Origin: CAYOVG01 sp964407285
Lineage (GTDB): Bacteria; Desulfobacterota; Syntrophobacteria; Syntrophobacterales; Syntrophobacteraceae
Reading direction: 5' to 3'
Length of the DNA: 16,699 nucleotides
NCBI GenBank assembly: GCA_964407285.1
Contig: CAYOVG010000137.1
Coordinates: forward strand, 1-16,699
Shown here one piece after another: positions 6,884 through 14,149 of the stretch. The first letter of the stretch is position 1. The number at the start of each line of letters is the position of its first letter. Made by a program: the position numbers and the translations under genes. The notes below the pieces were generated by a model. The model made no database searches, was not told the DNA's origin, and worked only from the letters and a program-made list of their open reading frames with translations.

Positions 6884-7594
6884 ATGATGATCAAGAATCA
6901 GAAGACCTTTAACATGGGAATGCTTCTCGCCATAACGTTCTTCGGCGTGCTCGCCTTGATTTTCTCGCCGGTTTTCGGTGGAAAGAACGGCCTGGAGTAT
7001 TCGGACGAACTGTTCAACAAGCTTTCGAAAGGTTCCTCATACTTCATTCCGAAAATCGAGGAAAGAGCCAAGAAGTTCGTCGGCAACAGCATCACGGTGA
7101 ATGTCAAGATGGACAAACCGGAAAACGTCGATAAGGCGGTGAAGATGTTGATTGACGCGGGCGCCCAGGTGGGAGTCAAGGACTCGACCCTCACCGTTAC
7201 GGCCGACCTCGGCAAACTGGCGGGCGTTATACTGAAGGATGCCGATGCCATGTACAAAAACAACGGCAGCGTGATATCCGCACGTTACGGCATGGATGAA
7301 AGGGATGTAATGTCCGTCTGGTGGACCATCCTGAGCAAGATGAATTTCGAATTCCAGAAGATGAAGAAGATCGAAGAATCCGGGCTTGTGAACGAGACAA
7401 TGAAAAAGGGAATCGAGCCGGCTTTCAATTTCTATGGTGTCGAAGCGCAGGATATTTCCGACAAGGCGCTGACGGTTCTGGCCCTTCTGGTCTTCTATGT
7501 CGCCTATACCATGTGGTGGGGATACGCGGTTTTCTACCTGTTCGACGGCTTCGGATTAAGCATGAAGAAGGCCAAAGTGAAAAAAGAAACCTAG
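6884..7594 (+). CDS. Conserved-looking two-TM membrane protein, partner of TauE/SafE permease
   Basis: I do not recognise a named family for this 236-residue protein. It has a TM helix at ~12-31, a hydrophilic domain at ~32-190 probably on the outer face, and a second very hydrophobic aromatic-rich segment at ~196-222 (YVAYTMWWGYAVFYLF), then a short basic tail ending KKAKVKKET. The first part of the domain (SITVNVKMDKPENVDKAVKMLIDAGAQV...LTVTADLGKLAGVIL) reads as an alpha/beta fold with some resemblance to small ligand-binding domains; no catalytic motif is seen. The start is ATG 6884, with AGAGGAGG at 6866-6873 inside the end of the permease gene, 5 bp after its stop, so the two are co-translated. 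I infer an accessory or sensory subunit of the permease; function unknown. Confidence 0.8.
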   Translation: MMIKNQKTFNMGMLLAITFFGVLALIFSPVFGGKNGLEYSDELFNKLSKGSSYFIPKIEERAKKFVGNSITVNVKMDKPENVDKAVKMLIDAGAQVGVKDSTLTVTADLGKLAGVILKDADAMYKNNGSVISARYGMDERDVMSVWWTILSKMNFEFQKMKKIEESGLVNETMKKGIEPAFNFYGVEAQDISDKALTVLALLVFYVAYTMWWGYAVFYLFDGFGLSMKKAKVKKET

Positions 7595-7607
7595 CGGGAG
7601 GTGATTC

Positions 7608-8054
7608 ATGAAGGTACTTGTTCCGGTAGACGGCTCCATTCACGCCACGGATGCCCTGAAAGTGGCCATTGATTATGCGAAGATAAAAGGCGCCGAGATC
7701 TACATCGTAAGCGTCGTGCCGTTCATCGGCGGGATGGAAGACCACGAGATTTCCCCTGCCCGCAAGGAAAGGGTCGTGGACGGTCTCGAGAAAAGGGCCA
7801 ACGAAATCGTGAAGGAAGCGTGTGATGTTCTCGCGGCTGAGAAAGTAATATCGAGTTGCGCCAGGAGCGTCGTCACATCGATTTCAGTACCCGATGCGAT
7901 CATCGACTTTGCCGAAGCGGAAAAGATGGATCTCATTATCATGGGCAGCCGGGGTCTCAGCACCTCTTCCAGGTTCAGGATGGGGAGCGTGGCGTCACAG
8001 GTGGCCAAGTACAGCCCGTGCTCGGTATATCTCGTCAAAACAGCGGGCGAATAA
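7608..8054 (+). CDS. Universal stress protein (UspA family), ATP-binding type
   Basis: This single-domain Usp of 148 residues begins MKVLVPVDGS and contains the ATP-binding signature G-x2-G-x9-G-S in MGSRGLSTSSRFRMGS, followed by VASQVAKYSPCSVYLVK, all characteristic of the nucleotide-binding subgroup. Such proteins are dimeric cytoplasmic factors induced by stress or energy limitation, often modulating transporters encoded beside them. It sits 13 bp after the two-TM membrane protein with its own GGGAGGTG ribosome-binding site, so it is the third gene of the sigma-54-driven unit. I infer that it reports energy state to the permease or partner; the target is unknown. Confidence 0.93.
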   Translation: MKVLVPVDGSIHATDALKVAIDYAKIKGAEIYIVSVVPFIGGMEDHEISPARKERVVDGLEKRANEIVKEACDVLAAEKVISSCARSVVTSISVPDAIIDFAEAEKMDLIIMGSRGLSTSSRFRMGSVASQVAKYSPCSVYLVKTAGE

Positions 8055-8089
8055 GACCGACTTCAAATCTAATGATGTCGATTCGCCGT

Positions 8090-8160
8090 ACCACCCATGC
8101 ATTTCGCATGGGATCGATACTCCCTCTCTCCCCGTAACGGGGGGAGAGGATCGGGGTGGT
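8090..8160. repeat. Nested hairpin element downstream of usp, REP-like; possible terminator
   Basis: Two perfect stems lie inside a wider one: CCCATGC/GCATGGG (8094-8100 with 8106-8112) and CTCTCCCC/GGGGAGAG (8126-8133 with 8141-8148). An outer ACCACCC/GGGTGGT (8090-8096 with 8154-8160) could enclose the second or compete with the first. The CTCTCCCC...GGGGAGAG-ATCGGGGTG pattern resembles a dispersed intergenic repeat seen in many proteobacteria. It lacks a U-run, so it may be a transcript-end stabiliser rather than a classical terminator. The rest of the 212-bp gap shows no gene. Confidence 0.55.
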
Positions 8161-8266
8161 GGAGCGCGATTTTCCCCCGCCCCGGCTTTTCCGGCATATC
8201 TCCAGCTTGTCGCTTCCCGGCCGACTACCGTTTATTACAATCCAACACTACCGAAGGTGAACAACG

Positions 8267-8701
8267 ATGGATGAGGAATTCACTATACTGGTAACGGACC
8301 GCAACCGGCACGTTCGAGAGTTCCTGCGACGCGAGCTTTCCTCCGAGGGGTTTCGGGTCCTGACCGCAAAGGATGGCGGAGAGGTGATGTCCGTTATCAG
8401 AGGCGAAGAAGCTCCCGATCTGTTGATTCTCGATCCCGATCTGACCTACCCAGACGGTATGGCGATCTTGGAAGAGCTTCATAAACTCATTCATCCTTTT
8501 CCCGTGATAGTCCACTCGTTTCCCATGGAATCCCAAAGCTACCAGGAAATGCCGCATGTAGCGGCGTCCGTGGAGAAGAGCGAAAGCACGGATTGCCTCA
8601 AATCGACGATCACGACGGTCCTGAAGTTCCGCTATCCGGAGCGGCTCGATCGTCATATTGCCCGCCGGGTTGCCTCGGCCGGCGCCGTATCCACGGAGTA
8701 G
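8267..8701 (+). CDS. Divergent (degenerate) receiver-domain protein
   Basis: This 144-residue protein is a receiver fold with altered chemistry. The N-terminal acidic pair is reduced to T10-D11 (ILVTDRNRH), the phosphoacceptor is retained as D56 (LLILDPDLTYPDG), the switch Thr is replaced by Ser (VHSF), and the usual Lys-Pro becomes Lys-Ser (VEKSES). A ~25-residue C-terminal tail rich in Arg and Ala follows. The start is ATG 8267 with AAGGTGA upstream. Loss of one metal-binding acidic residue suggests weak or phosphorylation-independent signalling. It stands between the TauE/SafE-Usp unit and a canonical receiver, and no kinase is adjacent downstream. No output domain is seen; it probably works by protein-protein contact. 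Confidence 0.8.
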   Translation: MDEEFTILVTDRNRHVREFLRRELSSEGFRVLTAKDGGEVMSVIRGEEAPDLLILDPDLTYPDGMAILEELHKLIHPFPVIVHSFPMESQSYQEMPHVAASVEKSESTDCLKSTITTVLKFRYPERLDRHIARRVASAGAVSTE

Positions 8702-9013
8702 TCATTCCGCCGTCCTTTTCCCGCCATTCTACGGCCGGCGTCCATATTTCATAGACTCATAAACGGGCCGTGGACTGTCGCAATTCCTGCATTCCTGCAA
8801 ATTCTTGCATGAAATCTTCACTAATACATGAATTTCCCTTAAAATTGCTCTCGAAACAGGGTACAAGATAAAGCTTGATCGATCATGCAATCAATGCAAT
8901 AGGTATCGATGGGGCGGGTGGAAGGTGCGACCGTCGGATAAGAACGGAAGCCGCCGGCCGGAGAGCGGCTTCTCCGGTACTGATAGCAATGCCTGTGGAA
9001 GGGAGGAGTTCCA
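8702..9013. other. 312-bp intergenic region upstream of the canonical receiver gene
   Basis: No credible gene lies here. It holds three iterated ATTCYTGCA copies (8783-8791, 8791-8799, 8801-8809), two ATGCAAT-type copies near 8885-8900, a possible weak -35/-10 pair (TTGCTC near 8845, GATAAA near 8867), and two competing hairpins at 8947-8977 just ahead of the ribosome-binding site. The layout suggests a regulated promoter plus a structured leader; none of this is proven by sequence alone. Confidence 0.45.
8947..8977 (+). promoter_or_regulatory. Mutually exclusive hairpins in the leader of the receiver gene
   Basis: GAAGCCGC (8947-8954) can pair with GCGGCTTC (8965-8972). Alternatively CCGGAGA (8958-8964) pairs with TCTCCGG (8971-8977). 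The two stems share bases and cannot form together. The ribosome-binding site GGAGGAG (9002-9008) and TTG start (9014) follow ~25 nt later. This could be a switch or simply a GC-rich coincidence. Confidence 0.35.
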
Positions 9014-9436
9014 TTGAACGAATTCAATGTCCTGCTGGTGGATGATGAGACCGAGTTCCTGGAAACACTGGTCAAGAGGCTGCGGAAGCGGAAGTTGAAC
9101 GCAACGGGGGTATCGAGCGGCGAGGAGGCTATTCGAGTTATACGGGAGGACCCGGTCGATGTCGTTGTCCTGGATGTCAAGATGCCGGGAATGGATGGTA
9201 TAGAGACTCTGAGAGAAATAAAGAAGGTTCATCCCACGGTGGAGGTGATCATGTTGACGGGACACGCCAATATGGAGGTCGCTATCGAGGGAATGGAGCT
9301 TGGCGCATTCGATTACCTGATGAAGCCGATGGACATAGATGATCTGTTGTACAAGCTTCAAGACGCGTACAAAAGGAAGGCCATTCACGAGGACAAGATC
9401 AGACGCATGAAGGATGTCGCGGGACAGAGGGGATAA
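9014..9436 (+). CDS. Stand-alone canonical response-regulator receiver
   Basis: This 140-residue receiver has D10/D11, phosphoacceptor D54 (LDVKMPGMDG), T82 and K104-P105, so it is phosphorylation-competent. The sequence style (VIMLTGHANMEVAIEGMELGAFDYLMKP) is that of receivers attached to NtrC-type regulators, but the protein ends after a basic helical tail (YKRKAIHEDKIRRMKD) with no AAA+ or DNA-binding domain. The start is TTG 9014, preceded by GGAGGAG at 9002-9008. It is 85 bp upstream of the PEP-synthase-like gene, on the same strand with no evident terminator, so it is likely co-transcribed and may signal to or regulate that protein (inference). No cognate kinase is adjacent; the kinase at 2336 is a candidate. 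Confidence 0.92.
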   Translation: MNEFNVLLVDDETEFLETLVKRLRKRKLNATGVSSGEEAIRVIREDPVDVVVLDVKMPGMDGIETLREIKKVHPTVEVIMLTGHANMEVAIEGMELGAFDYLMKPMDIDDLLYKLQDAYKRKAIHEDKIRRMKDVAGQRG

Positions 9437-9521
9437 AAGGCCGCCGGAACAAACGCTCGACCGCCGCTCCACCCATAACATGTCCCGCTTCAGGCGCCCG
9501 GTTTTTTGAAAAGAGAAGCAT

Positions 9522-12179
9522 ATGGCTAAGATATTCCAGTTCTTCAAGAAAGTTGTGTGCAAGGGGCGTGGGAACGACCTGTCCGCCGCTGATGCGGACG
9601 ACCTTCGCAATGCGTTCAAAGCCCGCTATCACAGTTTCAAGCTGTTGCTCAGCGCCAATAACAAAGCGTTGGAGATCATGACCGAACTGGAGCACGCCTT
9701 AAAGGGCAGCCGGCCTTTCGGGATGTCTTTCGTTCGAACCAATTGCACGGCGGTAACCGTCAACGTTTACACAATCGTCAAGAACCTGGACCAACTGGCC
9801 CCTGGTAAGTACAAGGACCTTTTCGACCGGTTCAAAGGAATTCAGGACCAGATCAACCGGATACTCTCGATGAAAAGGCAGACGGCTGGAGACTGCCTGG
9901 TGATGCCCTTTGCCGTTCTGGACAAGAGCATGGCCGATCAGGCCGGCAGCAAGATGGCCAACCTCGGAGAAGCGATGAAAATCGACAGGTTGCGGGTTCC
10001 CAGCGGCTTTGTGATAACGTCCCTTGCCTATGAACGCTTCATGGAACATAACGATCTCCAGGCCGAGATCGACCGGCGGCTCCAGGCATCAACGGTGGAG
10101 CAACTCGATCAATTGTACGCACTGAGCGCGGATATCCAGCAGTTGATAATCCGTGCGGCCGTTCCCGGGGACCTGGAAAACGCCATTATGGAAGCCTACG
10201 GCGAACTGGAGAAGGCCGAGGGCAAGGACATAAAAGTGTCGATGCGAAGCAGCGCTCTCGGGGAGGATGCCGCGGGCACTTCTTTTGCCGGTCAGTATCG
10301 ATCGGAACTGAACGTGAGCGCCGACCACCTCATCGAGGCCTACAAGGAGATAGTCGCGAGCAAGTACAACCTGCAGGCGATCAGCTACCGTCTGAACAGA
10401 GGCATCCTCGATGAAGATGTCGCCATGTGCGTGGGTTGCATGGTCATGGTGCATGCGGCCGCGGGCGGCGTTACCTACTCGCGTAATCCGGTCAATTTCA
10501 GGGACGATTCCATATTCATCAATTCCGTTTGGGGACTTCCGAAATCCGTGGTCGACGGCAGCGTCGGATGCGACATGTTCGTGGTGTCCAGGAGGCGACC
10601 GTTCACTATTGTAGAAAAAGTCATTAGGGAGAAGGAGCACAAATTCGTGTGCTACCCTGATGAAGGGGTATGCCGTATGGACCTTACCGGGGAGAAGAGC
10701 CGGGAGCCCTCTCTCACCGATGCGCAGGTGTTCGAGCTTACGCAAATGGCCCTTGCAGTCGAAGAGTACTACGATTGTCCACAGGATATCGAATGGGCGA
10801 TCGACCATGACGGACGCGCCTACCTTCTCCAGTGCAGGCCTCTCAAGCAAATGGAATCGGCGGAGACGGTCTACCGTAGTCCCGAGAGGCAATCCGTGCA
10901 TGGTGAAGCCGGCATCGAAGGCGGCATTACCGCAAGCGCGGGCGTGGCATCCGGGCCGGTCTTCGTGATCAGGAAGAACGGCGATACGTTGTTGTTTCCC
11001 GAGGGCGCCGTGCTGGTTGCGGCGCAGGCTCTCCCGAGATGGGCCGCGCTGTTGAGCCGCGCCGTGGCGGTCGTTACGGAGCAGGGAAGCGCCGCCGGGC
11101 ATCTGGCGAATGTCGCCCGGGAATTTGGAGTGCCGGCGATTTTCGGCGTTCCGTCCGTTACCGAATTGCTGCAAAACAACGACGTGGTTACGGTGGATGC
11201 GGATGGCCCGAGGATCTACAAAGGGCGTATCGAGTCCCTGCTGGAGGAGCGCAAGCCCCGCAAGAACCTCATGGAGGGGAGCCCCGTCTACGATCTGCTC
11301 GAGGAAGTATCGAAGCTGATTGTTCCCTTGAATCTCCTCGATCCCGAATCCTCCGACTTCAAACCGCGCAACTGCAGGACTCTTCATGACATCACGCGGT
11401 TCTGCCATGAGAAATCGGTGAAGGAGATGTTCAATTTCGGAAAGGAGCATCACTTCTCCGAACGCGCGAGCAAGCAACTCGTGTGCGATGTCCCGATGCT
11501 CTGGTGGATCATCAACCTGGACGACGGATTCAAAGAGGATGTGCCCGGGCAATACGTTCATCTCGACAATATAGTCTGCATTCCAATGCTTTCTCTCTGG
11601 GACGGCATCATTGCCGTCCCCTGGGAAGGACCACCCGCTGTGAACGCCAGAGGTTTCATGTCGGTGCTCATGGAAGCGACAGCCAATCCCGCGCTCGACC
11701 CGTCGATGCCCTCTCCGTACGCCAATCGAAATTACTTCATGATTTCAAAGAACTTCTGCAGTCTGAGTTCCAGGTTCGGTTTTCATTTCTGTACCATCGA
11801 GGCGCTCGTGGGGGACCGGGCCGGCGAAAATTACATCAGCTTCTCGCTCAAAGGGGGAGCGGCGGACACCAGCAGGCGCGTCAGGCGAGTCCGGTTCGTG
11901 GGGAGCATGATGGAGGAATTCGGGTTCCGGTCGGAGGTGAAGGGAGACAGCGTCATATCGAGGCTGGAAGGCTACGATCAGGAGTATATGAAGGAACGGC
12001 TCAAGATGCTGGGGTATGTGCTCATGCACACCCGGCAACTGGATATGGTGATGTCCGCCGATGGAACGGCGAATAGCTATCGAGAGAAGTTCCTCAAAGA
12101 TATCTATTCTTTCACCAACCTGGGGCCGCCGGCCCCCGAAACGGAGGACCGGGACCTTGTCCCTCAAACCGTGGGATGA
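9522..12179 (+). CDS. PEP-synthase/PPDK-like protein lacking the PEP/pyruvate barrel, with unknown flanking domains
   Basis: This 885-residue protein has four parts. Residues ~1-135 are a helical domain of unknown function. Residues ~141-445 are a PPDK N-terminal ATP-grasp domain: SKMANLGEA, VPSGFVIT, MRSSALGEDAAGTSFAGQ with R242, GGVTYSRNP at 315-323, and LLQCRPL with R439. Residues ~470-572 are the swivelling phosphohistidine domain (TEQGSAAGHLANVAREFGVPAIFG, catalytic H527). Residues ~585-885 have no recognised fold but contain conserved-looking stretches (TLHDITRFCHEK, SFSLKGGAAD-RR-RRVRF, RQLDMVMSADG). PEP synthase and PPDK need a C-terminal TIM barrel to use pyruvate/PEP; none is present. 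It may therefore autophosphorylate H527 from ATP and pass phosphate elsewhere, or use another substrate in the C-terminal domain. The ribosome-binding site (AGAGAAG) is weak. It follows two receiver genes. Confidence 0.85.
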   Translation: MAKIFQFFKKVVCKGRGNDLSAADADDLRNAFKARYHSFKLLLSANNKALEIMTELEHALKGSRPFGMSFVRTNCTAVTVNVYTIVKNLDQLAPGKYKDLFDRFKGIQDQINRILSMKRQTAGDCLVMPFAVLDKSMADQAGSKMANLGEAMKIDRLRVPSGFVITSLAYERFMEHNDLQAEIDRRLQASTVEQLDQLYALSADIQQLIIRAAVPGDLENAIMEAYGELEKAEGKDIKVSMRSSALGEDAAGTSFAGQYRSELNVSADHLIEAYKEIVASKYNLQAISYRLNRGILDEDVAMCVGCMVMVHAAAGGVTYSRNPVNFRDDSIFINSVWGLPKSVVDGSVGCDMFVVSRRRPFTIVEKVIREKEHKFVCYPDEGVCRMDLTGEKSREPSLTDAQVFELTQMALAVEEYYDCPQDIEWAIDHDGRAYLLQCRPLKQMESAETVYRSPERQSVHGEAGIEGGITASAGVASGPVFVIRKNGDTLLFPEGAVLVAAQALPRWAALLSRAVAVVTEQGSAAGHLANVAREFGVPAIFGVPSVTELLQNNDVVTVDADGPRIYKGRIESLLEERKPRKNLMEGSPVYDLLEEVSKLIVPLNLLDPESSDFKPRNCRTLHDITRFCHEKSVKEMFNFGKEHHFSERASKQLVCDVPMLWWIINLDDGFKEDVPGQYVHLDNIVCIPMLSLWDGIIAVPWEGPPAVNARGFMSVLMEATANPALDPSMPSPYANRNYFMISKNFCSLSSRFGFHFCTIEALVGDRAGENYISFSLKGGAADTSRRVRRVRFVGSMMEEFGFRSEVKGDSVISRLEGYDQEYMKERLKMLGYVLMHTRQLDMVMSADGTANSYREKFLKDIYSFTNLGPPAPETEDRDLVPQTVG

Positions 12180-12203
12180 TTTGTGGCGTGCTGTACCATA
12201 CAC

Positions 12204-12236
12204 TTGACGGATGCGCTCGCAGAGGGCATCCGTCAA
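12204..12236 (+). terminator. Strong hairpin after the PEP-synthase-like gene
   Basis: TTGACGGATGC (12204-12214) and GCATCCGTCAA (12226-12236) form a perfect 11-bp stem with an 11-nt loop, 25 bp after the stop codon. There is no T-run on the + strand downstream, so it is an atypical terminator or an mRNA-end stabiliser. It separates the signalling island from ndk. Confidence 0.6.
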
Positions 12237-12291
12237 AGACCTGGACCCGGAGACGGGTTCGAATTACATACCTGAACACAAGGAGGATTGA

Positions 12292-12708
12292 ATGGAGAGA
12301 ACACTGTCGATCATCAAACCCGACGGCGTCCGGCGGGGACTCATCGGTGAAGTGATCAAGCGTTTCGAGGGAGCGGGCATCCGTATCGCCGCGATGAAAA
12401 TGATGAGATTGACCCTGGAGCAGGCGCAGGCGTTTTATGCCGTCCATCGGGAACGGCCGTTTTTCGACAGCCTGACGGAGTTCATGACTTCCGGTCCCAT
12501 CGTCGTAATGATTCTGGAAGGAGAAAATGTCATTCAGCGAAACCGTGACCTCATGGGCGCCACGAATTACAAGGAAGCGGCTCCGGGTACGATCCGCCAT
12601 GATTTTGCAACGGACATAGAGAAAAATGTCGTGCACGGATCGGATGGCCCGGCGACTGCCGCCACTGAAACGGCATTCTTTTTCAACGCAATGGAGATTT
12701 GCGAATAG
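12292..12708 (+). CDS. ndk: Nucleoside diphosphate kinase
   Basis: This 138-residue enzyme transfers the gamma-phosphate of ATP to nucleoside diphosphates through a phosphohistidine. It begins MERTLSIIKPDGV with the conserved Lys9, carries the NRDLMGATN substrate loop, and has the active-site motif NVVHGSDGPATAATE with phosphoacceptor H115. Its length is normal for the family. The HGSDG form (Gly where many Ndks have Ser) is a minor variant. The start has an excellent AAGGAGG ribosome-binding site. It lies between a hairpin at 12204-12236 and another at 12719-12752, suggesting its own short transcript. It is a housekeeping enzyme with no clear functional tie to its neighbours. Confidence 0.98.
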   Translation: MERTLSIIKPDGVRRGLIGEVIKRFEGAGIRIAAMKMMRLTLEQAQAFYAVHRERPFFDSLTEFMTSGPIVVMILEGENVIQRNRDLMGATNYKEAAPGTIRHDFATDIEKNVVHGSDGPATAATETAFFFNAMEICE

Positions 12709-12718
12709 GGTAGGGGGC

Positions 12719-12752
12719 GGTCCGCGAATGCGGCGGAAGCTCTGAGCGGACC
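12719..12752 (+). terminator. Hairpin between ndk and the lytic transglycosylase gene
   Basis: GGTCCGC (12719-12725) pairs with GCGGACC (12746-12752), and after one mismatch three more G-C pairs can extend the stem outward. There is no following T-run; it could be a weak terminator or processing site in the 75-bp gap. Confidence 0.4.
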
Positions 12753-12783
12753 TCCCGAGCAAGAAATATACGGAGTGTGGGAT

Positions 12784-13914
12784 ATGAGCAGGGATGGCTT
12801 TTTTCGGGCGGCAGTACTTTTTGTGGCGAGCTTTGCGCTTATCGGATCGATGCGATCCGATGCGTTGGAACCTGGCGCGGTGTCTGATGAGCCCGCTCCC
12901 GTTCACCGGGAAAAGCCCGTTCTATCCGTGCCGTACTATCCCCCTCCGAGTCGCATGGAATTGTGCGGCGAACCCGTTCCGCTGCACGTTCAAGAGGTAT
13001 GGGAGCGGTTCGACCGGGAATTCACGCTGGTGGTCTATAACCATGCCCAGGTGTATCTCTGGCTCAAGAGGATGGAAAGGTATTTTCCCTGGTTGGAGAG
13101 CAGGTTGCGGGCGCGACAACTGCCGGACGATTTGAAGTATGTGGCCGTGGCTGAAAGCGATCTCACGATAGCGGCCGTATCGTCGGCCGGAGCGGTGGGA
13201 CCCTGGCAGTTCATTGCATCCACGGGCAGGAATTATGGACTGAATCAGACATCCGCCGTTGACGAGCGCTACGATTTCGAAATGGCGACGGAAAGCGCAT
13301 TCCGCTATCTGAAGACCTTATACGGTATGTATCCGAGTTGGCCGTTGGCCATGGCCGCATACAATTGTGGAGAGAACCGGGTGAAGGACGAGATCGCCAG
13401 GCAGAAGGTGAACAACTACTACTTCATGAAGCTCCCGCTGGAAACCGAGCGCTACGTTTTCAGAATACTGGCGATCAAGGCCGTCCTCGGCAATCCCGAA
13501 AAATACGGCTACAGCTTACCCTCGGGGGCGGGCTATCCCGAGAAGCAGGTGGACAAAGTCGAGGTCCGGCTTGCCGACCCCGTTCCGGTGCAACTCCTTG
13601 CCGAAGCCGCCGAAATCACCTACCGGGAGTTCAAGATGCTCAATCCCGTATTCATCACCGACACCGTCCCGGCGGGAGCATTCATGCTGACGACGCCCAA
13701 AGGCAAGGGAGCGAAGCTGCAGGAAAGGATTCAGGAGATTTGTGCGCAACAGGCCCAGTTGAACGGCCCCTGCATTACTCATATCGTCAAGAAGGGCGAG
13801 ACGTTGAACGCGGTTGCCGCCGCCTATTCGGTGAGCGTGCAGGATCTGAAGAAATGGAACAACCTCAACAGCGGCAGCATTCAACCCGGACAAAATCTGA
13901 AAGTCCTCAAGTAG
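12784..13914 (+). CDS. mltD: MltD-like lytic murein transglycosylase with C-terminal LysM
   Basis: This 376-residue exported enzyme cleaves peptidoglycan glycan strands, forming 1,6-anhydro-muropeptides. A signal peptide covers ~1-27. The SLT catalytic domain spans ~105-225, with catalytic E124 in VAESDL, then SSAGAVGPWQFIASTGRNYGL and MAAYNCGENRV. One LysM repeat lies at ~333-375 (HIVKKGETLNAVAAAYSVSVQDLKKWNNL). E. coli MltD is longer with two LysM repeats and a lipobox Cys; here I see one LysM and no clear lipobox, so it may be periplasmic and soluble. ATG 12784 has GGAG at 12772-12775; a GTG start slightly upstream would put the ribosome-binding site inside the gene. Confidence 0.93.
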   Translation: MSRDGFFRAAVLFVASFALIGSMRSDALEPGAVSDEPAPVHREKPVLSVPYYPPPSRMELCGEPVPLHVQEVWERFDREFTLVVYNHAQVYLWLKRMERYFPWLESRLRARQLPDDLKYVAVAESDLTIAAVSSAGAVGPWQFIASTGRNYGLNQTSAVDERYDFEMATESAFRYLKTLYGMYPSWPLAMAAYNCGENRVKDEIARQKVNNYYFMKLPLETERYVFRILAIKAVLGNPEKYGYSLPSGAGYPEKQVDKVEVRLADPVPVQLLAEAAEITYREFKMLNPVFITDTVPAGAFMLTTPKGKGAKLQERIQEICAQQAQLNGPCITHIVKKGETLNAVAAAYSVSVQDLKKWNNLNSGSIQPGQNLKVLK

Positions 13915-13957
13915 GACCCAAGAAGGCATGGTTCATAGAACATCTGTTTGAGGCGAC

Positions 13958-14021
13958 GCATGAAAGGACTCGTCGTCATTCCCGTGCAAACGCAGTGGCG
14001 TTGACGTAAGAGTCCGCATGC
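13958..14021. repeat. Long interrupted inverted repeat, possible decayed dispersed repeat
   Basis: Consecutive arms can pair: GCATG (13958-13962) with CATGC (14017-14021), GGACTC (13966-13971) with GAGTCC (14010-14015), CGTCA (13974-13978) with TGACG (14002-14006), and ACGC (13990-13993) with GCGT (13998-14001), leaving an ~11-nt bulge. The CGTCATTCCCGTGCAAACG part resembles the CGTCATTCCCGCGAAAGCGGG intergenic repeat common in proteobacteria, here degraded. It follows the transglycosylase gene. Confidence 0.45.
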
Positions 14022-14029
14022 CAACGGTG

Positions 14030-14128
14030 GGCGGGGTTTCGCCCCCGCCATGTGAGCTTTAGCGCGGGCGCCCGCCTGAAATGTTACCCTGTTTTGAACC
14101 ATGCCCCGAAAAGTTTCAGGTTTTTCGG
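14030..14128. terminator. Hairpin cluster between convergent genes
   Basis: GGCGGGG/CCCCGCC (14030-14036 with 14043-14049) forms a 7-bp GC stem with a 6-nt loop. A 12-bp palindrome GCGGGCGCCCGC lies at 14064-14075, and CCGAAAA/TTTTCGG (14106-14112 with 14122-14128) forms a third stem. The position, between the + strand transglycosylase gene and the - strand propeller gene, suggests bidirectional termination. No gene is seen in 13915-14149. Confidence 0.5.
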
Positions 14129-14149
14129 ATTCGTTTTCGAACATCCTCC

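Noticed and set aside
8126..8160. Possible CRISPR-like or tandem repeat unit
   Set aside because: Only a single copy of the inverted repeat occurs; there is no spacer-repeat periodicity anywhere in the window.
10089..11561. Long open frame (490 codons) on the - strand opposite the PEP-synthase-like gene
   Set aside because: The + strand frame has clear PPDK motifs; the - strand translation shows no domain and no ribosome-binding site of note.
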